Positions 7,416 to 15,999 of a stretch of 64,000 nt of DNA are shown here, piece after piece. The stretch lies in NCBI RefSeq assembly GCF_025273675.1, contig NZ_CP045809.1, positions 5,022,001-5,086,000 on the forward strand. The letters run 5' to 3'. A program made the translations under genes and the position numbers. Under the pieces are notes generated by a model. It did no database searches. It worked only from the letters and a program-made list of their open reading frames with translations, and was not told the DNA's origin. The DNA comes from Gordonia pseudamarae (GTDB lineage Bacteria > Actinomycetota > Actinomycetes > Mycobacteriales > Mycobacteriaceae). Within the stretch, counting starts at the first letter, position 1, and every line of letters begins with the position of its first letter.

Positions 7416-8309
7416 TTACAGACCGGCCTGCTCGAGGGCTTGTTCGTAGGTGTCGAGGGCTTCGTCGGCGGAACTACCGGCGGCCACCGCCTCGTCGTAC
7501 ACCTTCATGAACTCGTCGGCGCGTTCGTTGAAACGCTTGAGCCAGGCTTCCGAATCCTGCCGCCAGTAGCCGACGATGTCGTACCGGTCCCGAGGAAATC
7601 CCGCCGCGCGCAGCACCTTCTTCGCGGCCCTGATATCGGCTGATTCGCTCGAATACCACACGTAGGCATCGGGTTTCGTCGCCAGGTCAGCCAGTGCCGA
7701 GGCGAGCATCGTTGGGGTGGCACCGTTTCCGGAGCCGATCAGCTCGATGACGCTGGTGTTCTCATGGGTCGGTAGGTACGACAAGTCCGCTGCGTCAAGG
7801 ACTTCGACGATTACGGTGACCGCAATATGGTCAGGTGTGTTCTCCAGTATCCGGGCCAGCGCCGGGAGCGCCGCCAGATCCGCGCCCAGTACGTGATGCT
7901 CGGCGTCGGCGGGCGGGTCGTACCACGATCGCGGCCCGGCCATCAGCAACTGCCAGCCGGGCTCGGCCCTGCGGAACCAGTCGATGGCAAGCCCACGGCC
8001 GTGTTCGGCGACATCGATGGTCAGCTCACCGGTCACACTGTCGTAGCTGCGAATCGTGTAGTTGCGATTGCCCTCGCTACGTTCGGGGTCGGCGATCTCC
8101 CAGCCGCCGAAGGCATCCGGCGCATCGCTGGCCGCCGTCCGCAGTGCGATGCCGTTGTCGGAAAAGTACAACGCCACCGACTCGTCGCCCGGCTCGATCG
8201 GTACATACGCCGACTCGCCATCACCGTCAACGACGAATGTCGAACGGATCATATTCGGCGTGACACGCCGAATCCCGGTGAATGTGCCGACGAAGCTGTC
8301 CCATTTCAT
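7416..8309 (-). CDS. Siderophore-interacting protein (FAD-binding ferric-siderophore reductase)
   Basis: This 297-residue protein belongs to the SIP/ViuB family, cytoplasmic flavoproteins that reduce Fe(III)-siderophores to release iron. The FAD-binding strand has RNYTIRSYD (family RxYT/S motif), and an acidic patch HGRGLAIDWFRRAEPG precedes the NAD(P)H-binding half (YVWYSSESADIRAAKKVLR). The C-terminal 50 residues form an extra acidic helical tail. It is flanked in the same direction by a small secreted-protein gene and the antitoxin gene. No IdeR box is visible in the 60 bases upstream, so iron control, if any, would act from further away. Confidence 0.88.
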   Translation of the reverse strand: MKWDSFVGTFTGIRRVTPNMIRSTFVVDGDGESAYVPIEPGDESVALYFSDNGIALRTAASDAPDAFGGWEIADPERSEGNRNYTIRSYDSVTGELTIDVAEHGRGLAIDWFRRAEPGWQLLMAGPRSWYDPPADAEHHVLGADLAALPALARILENTPDHIAVTVIVEVLDAADLSYLPTHENTSVIELIGSGNGATPTMLASALADLATKPDAYVWYSSESADIRAAKKVLRAAGFPRDRYDIVGYWRQDSEAWLKRFNERADEFMKVYDEAVAAGSSADEALDTYEQALEQAGL

Positions 8310-8371
8310 GGTTGCTATTGTGGCTCACGGGCGGGGCGGTTCACTGAAAGGCCGCCCGAAACCCTGGCCGC

Positions 8372-8788
8372 CTAGCTGCTGCCCCAGGAGCTGCTGCCGC
8401 TGCTGGAGGTGTCGTCACCACCGCCCGTTCGACCTTTGGCGTTGTACATGCAGTTCGCGGTGTACCCCGGACCGGCGGAGTCCTCACCGATCAACCCGCC
8501 CGACTCGACGTCACGCACGGTGCACGCCACACCGCCGCCGGTATAGGACACGATCTTCGCGCCGAACCGGTCGCCGGGCTGGATGTTGTGCTGATACACC
8601 TGGTACGAATCGCAGATGGTCCGGGTCGTATCTTTCGGCCAGGTCACCGTCGCACACGAACCGTCCGACACCGCGACGGTGACCAGCACATCTCCGCCGC
8701 GGGTGTAGGTTCCGGCGGCCTCCGCGGTGCCCGTGCCGGCAACCAGCAATCCCAGGACGATGCCGCCCGCGATCATAGTCTTTCGCAT
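8372..8788 (-). CDS. Small secreted protein, MmpS-like cysteine pattern
   Basis: The ATG at 8788 follows a strong GGGAGGAAAGC ribosome-binding site. The 138-residue product has a signal peptide (1-25, TAEA|A) and four cysteines (45, 59, 89, 113). The last two sit in ACTVRDVESGG and GPGYTANC, echoing the Cys/Gly-Tyr-x-x-x-Cys ending of the neighbouring MmpS-like proteins. The tail is Gly/Ser-rich. I infer a distant paralogue lying on the opposite strand between the duplicated units. Function is unknown. Confidence 0.72.
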   Translation of the reverse strand: MRKTMIAGGIVLGLLVAGTGTAEAAGTYTRGGDVLVTVAVSDGSCATVTWPKDTTRTICDSYQVYQHNIQPGDRFGAKIVSYTGGGVACTVRDVESGGLIGEDSAGPGYTANCMYNAKGRTGGGDDTSSSGSSSWGSS

Positions 8789-9146
8789 TGCTTTCCTCCC
8801 GATTCGCCGAACTTCCGCGATGTTCATGGGGTATTCAAACCCACGCGAATCAAGATAGAGACGGCCTACGACATTCATGTGCCGGTTCGCTCATCCATTC
8901 GGAGACCCGCCGCCCGTACCCCGATGCCGTCCGATCATCTTGCACACGAACGGTATCCGCACCATCGGCCGAACGACCGACAGGTCGCACACTCGGCACG
9001 GACCGCCGGCGGCGCTTTGTCGTACCCCTGATGAATACTCATCCCCGTCATCGACCAACAGCTCCACGACGCTCGTGACAATCATCCGAACTCGTGAGAA
9101 CCAACCGGTCGAGAACCGCCGATATTCACCACCACGGGAGAACACC

Positions 9147-9560
9147 ATGAACAAGAAGCAGATCATCGCGGCCGCCGCGATCACCGCCGCCGCAACCGCC
9201 AACATCGCCGTCGGCGTGGGCACCGCCGTCGCGAGCACCGGCGACCCCACCACCGGCGACCACGTCCGCTACGTCTTCATCAGCGACGTGGCCGACAACG
9301 GCTCGTCCAACTGGTTCAACGCCGACAATGATCAATCCTCGTTGAACACAACACATTTACCGTCCTACGGCGTCTACACGCGCGGTTCCGGAACCAAGCT
9401 CTACTCGGGTTCGAAGTCGTTCACCTCACGCTCGACCTACCAGCTCGCCGCCGCCGCCATCCAGACCGACGGCTACTACGCCGAATGCCGCGTTTTCGTC
9501 AACGGCGTTCAGGTGTCGGCTGATTCGGCCACCGGCCGATACGCCCTCGCCGTCTGCTGA
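9147..9560 (+). CDS. Small secreted MmpS-like protein, copy 2
   Basis: This paralogue of the gene at 5657 has the same length (137 residues), the same signal peptide and conserved C114 and C137. About 19 residues differ, mostly conservative changes in the first half of the mature domain. The ATG at 9147 follows GGGAGAA. The two copies have clearly diverged, in contrast with their downstream partners. It is followed 32 bases later by the membrane-anchored gene. Confidence 0.8.
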   Translation: MNKKQIIAAAAITAAATANIAVGVGTAVASTGDPTTGDHVRYVFISDVADNGSSNWFNADNDQSSLNTTHLPSYGVYTRGSGTKLYSGSKSFTSRSTYQLAAAAIQTDGYYAECRVFVNGVQVSADSATGRYALAVC

Positions 9561-9592
9561 CCATCCCGACCCCTCTCGTCCGAAGGAGCATC

Positions 9593-10129
9593 ATGACCAC
9601 CAACGAACCTCCCCAGAACCCCCAACAGCCGTACCCCCAGGACGGATACCCCCAGAGCGGATACCCCCAGCAGCCGTACCCCGGGCAGCCGTACGGGGGC
9701 CAGTACCCGCCGCAGACGCCACCCGCGAAGAAGCGCAAGAAGTGGCCGTGGATCCTCGGCGGCATCATCCTGCTGTTCGTCGCCATGTTCGGCGGCTGCA
9801 TGGCCCTCATCGGCGGAGCCGCCAACGAGATCGACAAGGAGATCAACCGCGAGATCGCCGTCACCTACCGGGTCACCGGCACCGGAAGCGGCTCGATCAC
9901 CTGGACCGACAAGGACTTCAACATGGCACAGGAAACCGACGCGTCCCTGCCGTGGGAAAAGCAGGTCACCATCTCCGGCTTCGGCAAAACCGCGTCACTG
10001 AGCGTCACCAACAGCAGCGACGACGGTGCCACATCGACCTGCGAGATCATCGTCGACGGCCAGGTCAAATACACCCAGACCGCCAAGGGCGCGTACGCGA
10101 GCGCGCACTGCTCGGGCAGCGTCGGCTGA
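9593..10129 (+). CDS. Membrane-anchored MmpS-like protein, copy 2
   Basis: This is nearly the same protein as the product of 6141-6677, with two differences in 178 residues (Ser for Gly at position 22 and the last residue). The Pro/Gln/Tyr-rich cytoplasmic tail, membrane segment 51-74 and MmpS-type domain with C150 and C173 are unchanged. The near-identity begins at the start codon and stops within the last codons, while the flanks are unrelated. A recent gene conversion is the simplest explanation. AAGGAG lies just upstream as ribosome-binding site. Confidence 0.82.
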   Translation: MTTNEPPQNPQQPYPQDGYPQSGYPQQPYPGQPYGGQYPPQTPPAKKRKKWPWILGGIILLFVAMFGGCMALIGGAANEIDKEINREIAVTYRVTGTGSGSITWTDKDFNMAQETDASLPWEKQVTISGFGKTASLSVTNSSDDGATSTCEIIVDGQVKYTQTAKGAYASAHCSGSVG

Positions 10130-10164
10130 CCCCGTCGCGGCGGGGATTCCGTGTCCCCCGGCTG

Positions 10165-11004
10165 TCAGAACCAGCGCTCCAGCACCACGGCCACGCCATC
10201 CTCGTCGTTGCCGACGGTCACCTCGTCGGCGGCGGCCAGCGCCGCCGGATCACCGTGCCCCATGGCGACACCGTGATCGGCCCAGGTGAGCATCTCGATG
10301 TCGTTGGGCATGTCGCCGAACGCCACCGAGGTGACCTGGCCGAGGCCGGTGAGGTCGATGAGTGTGCGCAGACCGGACGCCTTGTGGGTGTCGGGCACCG
10401 ACAGCTCGACCAGTCCGTGGGCGGTGGAATAGGTGATCTGCGCGAGATCGCCCACGTCGTCGGCGAGCGCCGCCACCATGTCGACGCTCTGCATCTCCGG
10501 CGCCCGGACCAGCAGTTTCACCGCGGGATCGGCAAAGATCTCGTCGTCGGACACCTCGACATGGTCGGGGTTAAGCCAGGCGTGCTGATAGCCGGGGGTG
10601 GCGACGAACGGCGGCGTGGCGGCGTCATGCGCCGACTTTCCCGCCCGTTCGGACGCGATGCCCGCCGACGGCAACAGCCGGGCGACGATGTCGCCGAGAT
10701 GGCGCTGGACATCGGGGGTGAGTTCGGCCGAGTACAGTATCCGATCGGCGACAAGATCGTAGACGATGGCGCCGTTGGCGCACACCGCGTACCGCACCCG
10801 GGCGCGTGTCCCGGCGAACTGATCGGTGATCTCGGGTATCCAGCGCGGCGGGCGGCCGGTGGCCAGGACGAACTCGGCGCCGGCCTCCCGGGCCGCGCCC
10901 AGGACGTCAATGGTGCGCCGCGACACCCTGTTCCGGCTGTCGATGAGGGTGCCGTCGACGTCGCTGGCGATGAGCGTCGGCGGACCCGGCAGTTGACCCG
11001 TCAC
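10165..11004 (-). CDS. HAD-superfamily (Cof-type) hydrolase
   Basis: The 279-residue protein has motif I DVDGTLIDS near residue 16, a Thr motif in FVLATGRPPRW, a large C2B cap and motif IV in VAFGDMPNDIEMLTWADHG. These are hallmarks of Cof-like phosphatases acting on small phosphorylated metabolites. It corresponds in position to Rv3813c in M. tuberculosis. Its ATG overlaps the stop of the acyltransferase gene by four bases (ATGA at 11001-11004), so the two genes are co-translated. The substrate cannot be read from sequence. Confidence 0.9.
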   Translation of the reverse strand: MTGQLPGPPTLIASDVDGTLIDSRNRVSRRTIDVLGAAREAGAEFVLATGRPPRWIPEITDQFAGTRARVRYAVCANGAIVYDLVADRILYSAELTPDVQRHLGDIVARLLPSAGIASERAGKSAHDAATPPFVATPGYQHAWLNPDHVEVSDDEIFADPAVKLLVRAPEMQSVDMVAALADDVGDLAQITYSTAHGLVELSVPDTHKASGLRTLIDLTGLGQVTSVAFGDMPNDIEMLTWADHGVAMGHGDPAALAAADEVTVGNDEDGVAVVLERWF

Positions 11005-11783
11005 TCGGCCGGATCTGACGGGTCGTCGGGTGTGCGGCCGGCACGTGTGGCCTGATCGCGATTGGCCTGGTTTGCGGCGTCGAGCTGGTTGGCCTCGGCC
11101 AGCGTCGGCGCCGAACCGCCGAGCCGGGCGGGCACCCAGAACTCCCCGGCCGGGTGTTTGCCGTACGCCTCCTGCAGTTCGAGCAGCTTCTCACTCATCA
11201 CCTTGTGCAGTTGCGCGGTGATCGCGTCCGCATCGCCAACGGGCGCGATCGGTTCGCACACGCCGATCAGGATCTTGACGTTGGAGCGGCCGAGCCGTTT
11301 GGGATGGCCCTTGGTCCAGACGCGCTGCGAACCCCACATGACGGTCGGGATGATCGGGGCATTCGCGTCGAGCGCCATACGTGCGGCACCCGACTTGAAT
11401 TCCTTGATCTCGAAGCTTCGGCTGATCGTCGCCTCCGGGAACACGCCGACCAGTTCTCCGCGTTTGAGGTAGTCGACCGCCATCGCGTAGCTCTCGGCGC
11501 CCGCGCCACGATCGACCGGTATGTGCTTCATACCCCGCATCAGCGGCCCGGCGATCTTGTTGTCGAAGACCTCTTTCTTGGCCATGAATCGCACCTTGCG
11601 GCGTCCCTGCAGGAAAGCCGGGATACCCGCATAGGTGAAGTCCATGTAGCCGGTGTGGTTGACCGCCACCACGCCCGGGCCTGTCCTGGGCACGTTCTCG
11701 ACACCGGAAACGGTGAATTTGAGTCCTTCGGCCAGCCACAACAGGCGGGCAGCGGTGATCACGGTGCCGTAGACGGGTTCCAT
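11001..11783 (-). CDS. 1-acyl-glycerol-3-phosphate acyltransferase-like (PlsC family)
   Basis: The protein contains acyltransferase block I NHTGYMD (HxxxxD), block II around GRRKVRFMAKKE and block III FPEATISR. It transfers acyl chains to lysophospholipid-type acceptors at the membrane. I chose the ATG at 11783 because, as I recall, mycobacterial homologues (Rv3814c-Rv3816c) begin MEPVY. An in-frame ATG at 11825 would add 14 residues and has a GAGG at longer distance. The C-terminal 40 residues are Asp/Gln/Ala-rich and probably disordered. It is the first gene of a pair with the HAD hydrolase. Confidence 0.88.
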   Translation of the reverse strand: MEPVYGTVITAARLLWLAEGLKFTVSGVENVPRTGPGVVAVNHTGYMDFTYAGIPAFLQGRRKVRFMAKKEVFDNKIAGPLMRGMKHIPVDRGAGAESYAMAVDYLKRGELVGVFPEATISRSFEIKEFKSGAARMALDANAPIIPTVMWGSQRVWTKGHPKRLGRSNVKILIGVCEPIAPVGDADAITAQLHKVMSEKLLELQEAYGKHPAGEFWVPARLGGSAPTLAEANQLDAANQANRDQATRAGRTPDDPSDPAE

Positions 11784-12074
11784 GGCGTCGAGCTTAGCCA
11801 GGTCCGCCCCGGATCGGCGCACCATTGTGTCCGGCCGACCTCACACCACCTCGTACGGCCGCGTCCGGGACCCCCGGCTCCGAATTGTCGCCGGTTCAGA
11901 ACGGTATCGCCGTTTCATCGCCACCGGGGATGACGAATCGAGGGATGTACCGCCCGTCACATTCACCTCAGGTGTGACCGATGGCCCAGTCCCGCCGTCG
12001 CCGCGAGTCGATACCCTGAACAATTGACATACGGAGCGCGCCAGCCCGCGCGCGACACCTGAAAGGCCCAGATC

Positions 12075-13730
12075 GTGAAGATCACCAGCATCGGACATGC
12101 CGGTTTCCACATCGAGACCGCCGCCGGTTCGATCCTCTGCGACCCGTGGGTCAATCCCGCGTACTTCGCGTCGTGGATCCCGTTCCCCGACAACTCCGAG
12201 CTGGACTGGAAGGCCCTCGGCCGGTGCGACTACCTGTACGTCTCACACCTGCACCGCGATCACTTCGACGAGGTCAACCTGCGCGACAACGTCGACAAGG
12301 ACACCACCGTCCTGCTCCCCGACTACCCGGTGCCCGATCTCAAACGCGAGCTCGAACGGCTCGGTTTCCACAAGTTCGTCGAGACCACCGACTCGGTGAA
12401 GACCACCGTCACCGGTGACAAGGGTTCGCTCGACATCATGATCATCGCGTTGCGGGCCCCCGCCGACGGCCCGATCGGCGACTCCGGGCTCATCGTGTCC
12501 GACGGCGAGACGGTCTGCTTCAACATGAACGACGCGCGGCCCGTCGACCTCGACGTGATCGACGAGGCGTTCGGGCACGTCGACGTGCATCTGCTGCAGT
12601 ATTCGGGCGCCATCTGGTATCCGATGGTCTACGACATCCCCCGCAAGTCGAAGGCCAACTTCGCGGCGCAGAAACGCCAGCGCGGCATGGACCGGGCGCG
12701 CTCCTACATCGAGCAGGTGGGGGCTACGTGGGTGGTGCCGTCCGCCGGTCCGCCGATGTTCCTCGACGAGGAGCTGTACGCGGTCAACGACCTCGGTTCG
12801 GGTATCGCCGACGACATGATCGGCGATCTGGACGTGGCGCCCGGTACCAACCCGGTTCCCGGTGATGTGACGTCGATCTTCCCCGACCAGGTGACGTTCC
12901 TGGAGCAGATGCGGATCCACGGCACCGACGACGGCGTCAGGCATCGCGGCCTGATGATGGTGTCGGGATCGGCGGCCGACTTCACCGGGTCGACGCTGGA
13001 GAGCATCGAGCATCCGTATCCACCCGAGGATGTGTTCGGCCCCAACAAGAAGGCGTATCTGGAGCGGATGCAGGCCAAGTTCGCGCCGATCATCGCCGCA
13101 GAGAAGGCGACATGGGCGCCCGCCGAGGGCGACGAACTGCTGCCCGCGCTGCGGGAACTGTTCGAACCGATCATGGCGCAGTCCGATCTGATCTGTGACG
13201 GCATCGGCTACCCGGTCGGCCTGGTGATGACCCCGCACAGCTCCGCCAAGGAAGTCACCGACGAGACCGAGATCGTCGTCCTGGACTTCCCGAATCGTAT
13301 TGTGCGCGAGCCGAAGGAGGGTGAGGGCAAATACCGGTACGGGTTCCGCATCGCCACCGAGATCGTGCGAACGGTGTTGCGTGACAACGAACCCGACTGG
13401 GTCAACACCATCTTCCTGTCCACCCGGTTCACCACCTGGCGGATCGGCGGCTACAACGAGTACCTGTACACGTTCTTCAAGTGCCTCACCGACGAGCGCA
13501 TCGCCTACGCCGACGGCTGGTTCTCCGAGGCACACGACGACGACGCGTCGATCCGTAAGGACGGCTGGGAGATTCAGCGGCGCTGCCCGCACCTGAAGGC
13601 CGACCTGGACAAGTTCGGGGTGGTCGACGGCGACACACTCACCTGCAACCTGCACGGCTGGGAATGGAACCTCCCCACCGGCCGGTGCCTGACCACCAAG
13701 GGTCACGACCTCCGCGCCGAAAAGCTCTGA
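12075..13730 (+). CDS. namH: UDP-N-acetylmuramate hydroxylase NamH (MBL fold plus Rieske domain)
   Basis: NamH oxidises the N-acetyl group of UDP-MurNAc to N-glycolyl, a wall feature of Mycobacterium, Gordonia, Rhodococcus and relatives. The 551-residue protein has an N-terminal metallo-beta-lactamase-like domain with H58, H60, D62 and H63 in SHLHRDH. Its C-terminal Rieske [2Fe-2S] domain has C504/H506 (CPH) and C524/H527 (CNLH). Position matches Rv3818, the mycobacterial namH. A GAAAGG ribosome-binding site precedes the GTG at 12075. The 250 bases before it hold no recognised gene. Confidence 0.88.
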   Translation: MKITSIGHAGFHIETAAGSILCDPWVNPAYFASWIPFPDNSELDWKALGRCDYLYVSHLHRDHFDEVNLRDNVDKDTTVLLPDYPVPDLKRELERLGFHKFVETTDSVKTTVTGDKGSLDIMIIALRAPADGPIGDSGLIVSDGETVCFNMNDARPVDLDVIDEAFGHVDVHLLQYSGAIWYPMVYDIPRKSKANFAAQKRQRGMDRARSYIEQVGATWVVPSAGPPMFLDEELYAVNDLGSGIADDMIGDLDVAPGTNPVPGDVTSIFPDQVTFLEQMRIHGTDDGVRHRGLMMVSGSAADFTGSTLESIEHPYPPEDVFGPNKKAYLERMQAKFAPIIAAEKATWAPAEGDELLPALRELFEPIMAQSDLICDGIGYPVGLVMTPHSSAKEVTDETEIVVLDFPNRIVREPKEGEGKYRYGFRIATEIVRTVLRDNEPDWVNTIFLSTRFTTWRIGGYNEYLYTFFKCLTDERIAYADGWFSEAHDDDASIRKDGWEIQRRCPHLKADLDKFGVVDGDTLTCNLHGWEWNLPTGRCLTTKGHDLRAEKL

Positions 13731-13889
13731 ATCCCGAGTTCGCTCCAGCTCAACGGTCTCCTGGCCAGAGAAATCCGCGCCCAGAGAATCTGCTTGGCGC
13801 ACAGGAACTGCTTGCGCGGGAGTGGTCGCCGGTCAGCACATTCAGCGGAGGCATACAGACCGCGGCACCGGTTTCCATAATCGTTAGCT

Positions 13890-13907
13890 GGACAAATGAA
13901 TTTGTCC
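13890..13907. promoter_or_regulatory. Perfect 18-base palindromic site
   Basis: GGACAAAT, two bases, ATTTGTCC. It has the form of a dimeric regulator operator (TetR, MarR or GntR type). It lies between two converging genes, five bases past the stop of the transporter gene, where an operator is not expected. Confidence 0.45.
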
Positions 13908-13912
13908 TATGA

Positions 13913-14830
13913 TCAGACGACATGCCCAACCGGGACATGCACCGTCGCGTTCTCCGCCTTCTCGACGGTGGTCACCGCACCCGACCACGCCAGCACCACG
14001 CCACCGACGACCGCCGCACTGAACGCGACGATCGCCGCCGGCCCCCACCCCGACCGGGTGATGTCGCCGAGGAAGGCGATACCGACCGCACCCGGTAGCA
14101 CCGTCTGCCCCACCACCAGCGCCGCAGCGGCACCGTTGACCGAGCCGGTCTGCAACGCGATGGTGAACAGGTAGAAGCCGCACATGCCACTGATCAGCAG
14201 CCCGTAAAACGCCGGATCGGTGAACAGGGCGCCCACATCGAACGGATCCAGGCCGTCGACGATGCGCGAGGCCACCGCCATCACCCCGAAGATCGCACCG
14301 GCGATCAGGCCGGTGGCCGACGCGATATGGCGGTGCAGCCGGCGCATCGCGATGATCCCGAGCAGCAACAGCAACGGACCCGCCGCGAGTACCGCCCAGT
14401 GCATCCACCGTTCGTCGTCGACGCCCTCCTTGCCCGCCGACACCGCCAGCACCACCAACGACACCACCACCACCAGTACCGCGATCCAGTCGCGCAACGT
14501 CAGATGGATCTTCATCACCACCATCGCCAGCAGTGCCGTCGCCACCAGCCGGGCCGAGATGATGGTCTGCGACAGGAACAGCGGAATCATCCGCGCCGAC
14601 GCGATGGTGGCGACAAAGCCGATGACGTCGAAGCCGAACCCGATCAGGAACGGTCCGGTGATCATGGTCGCGCCCGTCGACCGCAGCGACGGATGGGACT
14701 TGTCGGAGTAACGACGTTCCTCGATGGTCGTCGCGCTCCGCGACACCCGCGCCGCGCCCAGTGCCTGCAACACCGCCGCCGCGGCAAAGGCGAACGCGCC
14801 GATCGCGGCGACAATCGAACCGGCGATCAT
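13913..14830 (-). CDS. DMT-superfamily membrane protein
   Basis: This 305-residue protein has about nine to ten hydrophobic segments in the two-halves pattern of DMT/EamA-type carriers, with the characteristic ISARLVATALLA and GLLISGMCGFYLFTIALQTGS stretches. It probably exports or exchanges a small metabolite, but the substrate is unknown. Charged loops are short except SATTIEERRYSDKSHPSLRS after segment 1. The ATG at 14830 is taken as start. It reads towards namH and shares no operon with it. Confidence 0.75.
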   Translation of the reverse strand: MIAGSIVAAIGAFAFAAAAVLQALGAARVSRSATTIEERRYSDKSHPSLRSTGATMITGPFLIGFGFDVIGFVATIASARMIPLFLSQTIISARLVATALLAMVVMKIHLTLRDWIAVLVVVVSLVVLAVSAGKEGVDDERWMHWAVLAAGPLLLLLGIIAMRRLHRHIASATGLIAGAIFGVMAVASRIVDGLDPFDVGALFTDPAFYGLLISGMCGFYLFTIALQTGSVNGAAAALVVGQTVLPGAVGIAFLGDITRSGWGPAAIVAFSAAVVGGVVLAWSGAVTTVEKAENATVHVPVGHVV

Positions 14831-14899
14831 TGTCCGGTCCCGCGCCCCAGGATTCGCATCTGCGTATGTTCTGCGGCGCGGTTCATCGCTACACCTCTA

Positions 14900-15433
14900 C
14901 TAGGACTCGGGCTGGTCCCGAGACTCGGGCTGGGCGGGAGCGGACTGCTCGTCCGGCGTCTCCGGCGATATGCCGTAGCCGTTCTCCTCCGAGTCGTTGG
15001 ACTCGCGGGCCGACTCCCATGTGCTCCGGTCCACTTTACGCAACACCAACTTCCCGTAGGGAAATCCGAGCAGGTAGAGAGGACCTTTGTACCCGGTGCG
15101 GGTCTTGCGCAACTCGGCCCGATAGATCAGATCGCCCAGTCCTCCGGGGGTGACCACCCCACCGGTGCGGGTCGGGGTGATCACGTACTGGTTGGCGTTC
15201 CACGGCCCGACGCCACTCTCGTCGTAGTACAGCCGATCACCGATCACCCGTGCGTTCGACGGTACCGCCGACGTCGGCGTGAACGACGGCCCGCCGGTGA
15301 CCACCGTGCTCAGCTTGTAGAACCCGGACTCGATCTTCGCCGCCGCCGGACCGGCACCTGCCGCGATACCACCGAACACCACCGCCCCCACTACGACGCC
15401 CGCCACGGACTTCCCCACCCATTGCTTCGTCAT
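14900..15433 (-). CDS. Secreted protein of unknown family, paralogue A
   Basis: The 177-residue protein has an N-terminal signal peptide (residues 1-32, AGPAAAK). Its mature domain shows AKIESGFYKLST, NARVIGDRLYYDESGVGPWNANQY, TPTRTGG, ELRKTRTGYKG and KLVLRKV. The same order of motifs occurs in the next gene upstream (15478-15882), so the two are paralogues. The last 40 residues are Glu/Ser/Pro-rich and absent from the partner. No cysteines occur in the mature part. I recognise no characterised family. Confidence 0.7.
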   Translation of the reverse strand: MTKQWVGKSVAGVVVGAVVFGGIAAGAGPAAAKIESGFYKLSTVVTGGPSFTPTSAVPSNARVIGDRLYYDESGVGPWNANQYVITPTRTGGVVTPGGLGDLIYRAELRKTRTGYKGPLYLLGFPYGKLVLRKVDRSTWESARESNDSEENGYGISPETPDEQSAPAQPESRDQPES

Positions 15434-15477
15434 GACCGGGAAGTGTAGCGGTCGTCATAGTCGATATGAAGCCGCGC

Positions 15478-15882
15478 TCAGCGGACCTTGCGCAGGATCA
15501 TGTCACCGGCGGGGATACCTCCGTAGTTGTACACGACCCCCCTGTAGCCGTAGCGGGTCTTCTTGAGCTCGATGCGGCTGAACCACTGCGATGCCGGATC
15601 GGTGGTGAAGTACGAGGCCGTACCCCCGGACCTCGTCGGCTTGATCTTGTAGCTGTACAGATTCCACGGACCGACGCCCCAGTAGTCCCAGAACAACGTC
15701 GAACCCACCATCCGGGCGTTCGACTCCGGAGAAGGGATCACGCCGTACGCGAGGGTGTGCATCCGGTAACGGCCCTGTTCGATCTTCGCCTCGGCCGATC
15801 CGCCGCCGACCGCGATACCCGACATGGCGGCCGCACCGACCAGTGCCCCCGCCACCCACTTACGTACCTGATATTTCGCCAT
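15478..15882 (-). CDS. Secreted protein of unknown family, paralogue B
   Basis: The 134-residue protein has a signal peptide (1-32, GGSAEAK). Its mature domain shares with the downstream gene the motifs AKIEQGRYRMHT, NARMVGSTLFWDYWGVGPWN, PTRSGG, ELKKTRYGYRG and a C-terminal MILRKVR. The conserved GVGPWN and paired lysine/arginine strands suggest a small beta-rich domain, perhaps surface-binding. It is 44 bases upstream of its paralogue on the same strand. Function is unknown. Confidence 0.7.
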   Translation of the reverse strand: MAKYQVRKWVAGALVGAAAMSGIAVGGGSAEAKIEQGRYRMHTLAYGVIPSPESNARMVGSTLFWDYWGVGPWNLYSYKIKPTRSGGTASYFTTDPASQWFSRIELKKTRYGYRGVVYNYGGIPAGDMILRKVR

Positions 15883-15999
15883 GAATATGGAAGCTAGCGT
15901 GTCCGACCGGATGACACCCGGTCTGGCGACACCGCAACCGTTGTCAGGACACCCACCCGGCGCGCCCGCCCGTGACGACCGCCACCCGGGTCACGACCG

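Larger units (their letters stand above)
9147..10129 (+). repeat. Duplicated two-gene unit, copy 2
   Basis: Second copy of the unit at 5657-6677. The spacer between its genes is shorter and unrelated in sequence. Confidence 0.9.

Noticed and set aside
10131..10148. Possible terminator hairpin CCCCG...CGGGG after the second MmpS-like gene
   Set aside because: The stem is only five base pairs with no T-tract; too weak to list.
12243..13802. Long minus-strand open frame opposite namH
   Set aside because: Antisense shadow of a gene with intact metal and Rieske ligands.
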